Assembly (NCBI GenBank): GCA_900549195.1
Contig: URNK01000007.1
Span: 1-23,656 of the forward strand
Source: an uncultured Collinsella sp.
Lineage (GTDB): Bacteria > Actinomycetota > Coriobacteriia > Coriobacteriales > Coriobacteriaceae
DNA: 23,656 bases
Direction of reading: 5' to 3'
Part shown: one piece after another, positions 21,004-23,656 of the stretch
How the letters are laid out: each line of letters begins with the position of its first letter
Numbering within the stretch: position 1 is the stretch's first letter
Notes under the pieces: generated by a model
The model's database searches: none
What the model was told of the DNA's origin: nothing
Seen by the model: only the letters and a program-made list of their open reading frames with translations
Program-made: the position numbers and the translations under genes

Positions 21004-23226
21004 TTACTCGCTGTAGCGGGTGGCTATGGCGGCTCGCACCATGCCGGTGCTCATGAGGTAGGTCACCAGGAAGTAGCCACCGTATGCTGCCAGGAAGATT
21101 GCACAGGTGAGGCCCACGGTGCCGCCGATGCTCATATTTCCGAAAATGCTCACCAGCTCGATGATCACCTTAAGTGCCACAAAGGAGTGCGCCAGACCCA
21201 CTGCCAGCGGGAACAGGAAGAATACCGCTTGCTGCGCCATCACCGAATGGCGAATCTGGCGGTCCTCACAGCCGATCTGTGCCAGCACACGATAGCTGCG
21301 GCTGCCGTCGGCCACGTTGGAGAGTTGCTGGATCGACAGAATCGCCGCGCATGCAACGACCAATACAAAGCCGATGTAGATGGCTAGGTAGCTAATAAGA
21401 CCGTTCATTTGCGCTGCTTGCGCGTACATCTCGGAGCGTGTGATGAAGATTCCCCACGACCCCGGCTCCTTGCCGTCAACGAGCAGATTGTCGAGCACAG
21501 TGTATTTAATACTCTCGTCTGCCTCGGTCGTATCCATCCCCTGTTTGTAGTTAACGAGCAGGCTACTGGAATACGGCTGCAGATTAAGTTGGGACAACAG
21601 CTCGTCGGCAACGACGACGGTACCCGGATTACTGCCCATCGCCGAGTTGGCGATGGCCGCCGCATCTTCGTCCGACTTATCGGTTGCGGGCTTGAGCGTA
21701 TGCCCGCCCAAGCTAAGGGCATGGCCGCCAGCCATATACTTGGTGTACAGGTCGACCAGCTCGCCGCCCATATCACACGTGAGCAGATACTGGTCGTGAC
21801 CGATGTGCACCGGCTCCTCGCCCATCATCTGACGCAGTTTGTTGTACTGGCTCGCCGGCGTCACAAACAGACCCATCGTATCGGCATTGCTACCCCCGAA
21901 CGCCTTGGGAAGCTTTTCGCCCATGGCCTTGCACATTTCACTTGGAGTCACCGAAGGATCCGAACCGCCAAGCGGGTAACTCAGATACGAATCGATCTGC
22001 ACATGCTCACCGGCAACATCGGCAATATTGACCTTCTTGCCGGTCTCGTCGTTGTTGTCCGCCGACTTGCCCTTACGATCGCCGTGCCATGGATCGCCGT
22101 GCCATGCGGAGTACAAATCGACCGTACTATCGGCCAGCACCATGCGATCGGCTTCAGACGGATTGATGTACTCTTTGTAGTAGTCGAGCGTATCGGGCGT
22201 GTAATAGACATACCTCTGTGACACGTCAACAGGGTTATAGCGCTCCAGGTTTTCGTTCATCACATTGGCAATCGACATACCGCACGTCACCGAGGTGATG
22301 GCCAAAAACAGGAGCATCGCGATGACGCCCATCGAAAAGCACACCGTGTTGACCTTGGCCGCAAGCTGGCGCACGGTAAACATGTTGAGGCCGCGCCAAT
22401 ACACGCCGCGCAGGCTCTGCAGCAGCTTGATGAGCATGCCCGAGAGTCCCCAGAACAGGGCAAAGGTGCCCACGGTAACCATAGCGGTCGTAATGCCAAA
22501 CTGGTTCATGGCCTCTTGCAGCTTGCTGTCCGTCGCGGTTAGCGGGAACCCATCACGTAGCAGACGGTAATAGGCCACGCCCACAAGCACCACGCCCACG
22601 GCAAAGATGGCAATCGCGATCCAGGGGTTGCGCGTCTTGATGCTCTCGTTGCGACGCTCGGCACCCATAAGCTCGATGAGTTTGGTACGACGCACGGCGC
22701 GAAGGTTCAGCAGTAGCGTGAGCACAAACATTACGAGCATGCAGGCAAGAGTCAGATTGAACGCATGCACCGAGAAAAAGAAGTGGAAATTGGCAATCTG
22801 TGTCTTAAAAAGCGAGGCCGTAAAGAACGTCATGAGCTGGGAGAGTCCCACACCCAGCACAATGCCGGCGACAAAGGCCACGACCGAGACAATCACCGTC
22901 TCGAGCGCCATGATCGTGGCGACGCGTCCGCGCCCCATGCCGAGCACCTGATACAGGCCAAACTCCTTCTTGCGGCGTTTCATGATGAAGTTATTGGCAT
23001 ACACCATCAAAAAGGCCATGACACCGGCCAAAAAGTACGTCAGGTCGCCGAGCATGCTGCCCATAACCTGCGCCAAGCCCTCTTCATCGATTCCGGCGAT
23101 GTCGACCTGCATCGAGATGGTGTTAAAGGCATAGAAGACCGTGACGCCCAGGGTGAGCGTCAAAAGGTAGACGAGGTAGTCGCGGCCGGCGCGGCGGACG
23201 TTGCCCCAAGCGAGTTTACAGAGCAT
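21004..23226 (-). CDS. FtsX/BceB-type ABC transporter permease
   Basis: This 740-aa membrane protein has a first helix near residues 17-37 and a second cluster from about 55 to 180, with FGLYQVLGMGRGR typical of FtsX domains. More helices run to about 320, then a roughly 280-residue extracytoplasmic domain (321-602). Three or so helices close the protein, including a second FtsX unit (YRVLAQIGCEDRQIRHSV). The layout matches BceB/VraG permeases, which work with a BceA ATPase in sensing and resisting antimicrobial peptides. The substrate here is unknown, and no two-component genes are in view. ATG 23224-23226 has GAGGG five bases upstream and overlaps the ATPase stop by 11 bp; a GTG at 23238 is less likely. 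Confidence 0.9.
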   Translation of the reverse strand: MLCKLAWGNVRRAGRDYLVYLLTLTLGVTVFYAFNTISMQVDIAGIDEEGLAQVMGSMLGDLTYFLAGVMAFLMVYANNFIMKRRKKEFGLYQVLGMGRGRVATIMALETVIVSVVAFVAGIVLGVGLSQLMTFFTASLFKTQIANFHFFFSVHAFNLTLACMLVMFVLTLLLNLRAVRRTKLIELMGAERRNESIKTRNPWIAIAIFAVGVVLVGVAYYRLLRDGFPLTATDSKLQEAMNQFGITTAMVTVGTFALFWGLSGMLIKLLQSLRGVYWRGLNMFTVRQLAAKVNTVCFSMGVIAMLLFLAITSVTCGMSIANVMNENLERYNPVDVSQRYVYYTPDTLDYYKEYINPSEADRMVLADSTVDLYSAWHGDPWHGDRKGKSADNNDETGKKVNIADVAGEHVQIDSYLSYPLGGSDPSVTPSEMCKAMGEKLPKAFGGSNADTMGLFVTPASQYNKLRQMMGEEPVHIGHDQYLLTCDMGGELVDLYTKYMAGGHALSLGGHTLKPATDKSDEDAAAIANSAMGSNPGTVVVADELLSQLNLQPYSSSLLVNYKQGMDTTEADESIKYTVLDNLLVDGKEPGSWGIFITRSEMYAQAAQMNGLISYLAIYIGFVLVVACAAILSIQQLSNVADGSRSYRVLAQIGCEDRQIRHSVMAQQAVFFLFPLAVGLAHSFVALKVIIELVSIFGNMSIGGTVGLTCAIFLAAYGGYFLVTYLMSTGMVRAAIATRYSE

Positions 23227-23611
23227 CGGAGCCCTCACCGCCCATCATGGCAACGACCTCCATAATGCGGTCGAAGAACTCTCGGCGGTCGGTGTCGCCG
23301 CGGCGCAGCTCGGTGAAGATCTTGCCGTCGCGGATAAACAGCACACGGCTCGTGTAGCTGGCGGCAAAGCTGTCGTGCGTGACCATGAGCACGGTGGCGC
23401 GCAGGCGGCGGTTGAGGGCCTCTAGGCTCTCGAGCAACAGGCGGGCGCTTTTGGAGTCGAGGGCGCCGGTAGGCTCGTCGGCCATGATCATGGTGGGGTC
23501 GGTGACGAGCGCGCGAGCCGCGGCAACGCGCTGCTGCTGGCCGCCGGACATCTGGTAGGGATACTTGTCGAGCACCTGACTGATGGACAGGCGCGCTGCC
23601 ACATCCTGCAC
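23216..23611 (-). CDS. BceA/MacB-type ABC ATPase, 5'-truncated by the contig end
   Basis: Only the C-terminal 131 residues are genomic. They contain the signature MSGGQQQRVAAARAL, Walker B TMIMADEPTGALD with catalytic Glu, and H-loop VTHD. The DEPTGALDS wording is typical of the LolD/MacB/BceA class. Walker A and the Q-loop are lost beyond the contig end. The frame continues into adapter as MYKRQ, which would give a false start codon at 23626; the true protein should be near 230-250 aa. It overlaps the permease gene by 11 bp, and the two form one transporter. Confidence 0.93.
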   Translation of the reverse strand: MQDVAARLSISQVLDKYPYQMSGGQQQRVAAARALVTDPTMIMADEPTGALDSKSARLLLESLEALNRRLRATVLMVTHDSFAASYTSRVLFIRDGKIFTELRRGDTDRREFFDRIMEVVAMMGGEGSDAL

Positions 23612-23656
23612 CTGTCTCTTATACACATCTGACGCTGCCGACGACTCCTTACGTGT
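23612..23656. other. Nextera Read 1 adapter with i5 index (assembly artefact)
   Basis: CTGTCTCTTATACACATCT (23612-23630) is the Tn5 mosaic end. GACGCTGCCGACGA (23631-23644) is the Read 1 adapter complement. CTCCTTAC (23645-23652) is the complement of i5 index GTAAGGAG (S505/N505), and GTGT begins the flow-cell arm. None of it is genomic. Confidence 0.98.

Noticed and set aside
1..23656. CRISPR array, tRNA or rRNA genes, insertion-sequence transposases
   Set aside because: I found no regularly spaced direct repeats, no cloverleaf-like sequence, no rRNA segment and no transposase motif on either strand.

Overview
The window is one assembled contig of about 23.6 kb. It looks like chromosome from a moderately GC-rich, anaerobic, fermentative bacterium. 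The mix of pyruvate formate-lyase, a sucrose phosphotransferase (PTS) operon, MarR-controlled paired ABC exporters and the strong GC bias at third codon positions fits a gut Coriobacteriia member such as Collinsella. That assignment is inference from gene content and style, not from a marker gene. Both ends are sequencing artefact: bases 1-21 and 23612-23656 are Nextera transposase adapter, and the right end even includes an i5 index. The two outermost genes are therefore cut off by the assembly.

Layout, left to right. A truncated ORF tail (23-154, +) faces an AT-richer two-gene module on the minus strand: a DUF3990 (ADP-ribosyltransferase-like) protein and an XRE-type regulator. Two copies of the palindrome TATCAC-N4-GTGATA lie in front of it. 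Upstream on the minus strand are the housekeeping genes engB (ribosome-assembly GTPase), mtnN (MTA/SAH nucleosidase) and pflA (PFL-activating enzyme). A DegV lipid-binding protein with its own terminator follows. Positions 5310-10927 hold a sugar locus: a LacI-type repressor, then an atypical GH32-like hydrolase, a PTS EIIBC permease and a sucrose-6-phosphate hydrolase. The operon promoter overlaps two tandem 17-bp operator copies, and a related site lies in front of lacI.

Positions 11232-13620 hold the most unusual locus, a pyruvate formate-lyase split into two genes. The large ORF (683 aa) carries the catalytic Cys-Cys pair and stops just before the glycyl-radical domain. The separate downstream 83-aa gene supplies that domain, including RVSGYAV. 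Two hairpins and a strong Shine-Dalgarno (SD) sequence separate them. With pflA in the same window, the likely protein parts of the enzyme are all present, but the radical-bearing part would have to be added in trans.

Positions 14169-18840 (+) are an overlapping MarR-ABC-ABC operon encoding a heterodimeric exporter with one degenerate and one intact ATP site, closed by a strong terminator. A DAHP synthase gene (19419-20450, +) with its own promoter and terminator follows. Next is a repeat-rich intergenic region with a 20-bp perfect palindrome, tandem repeats and a MITE-like inverted repeat. The window ends in a minus-strand BceAB-type ABC transporter: a complete FtsX-like permease and an ATPase truncated by the contig end.
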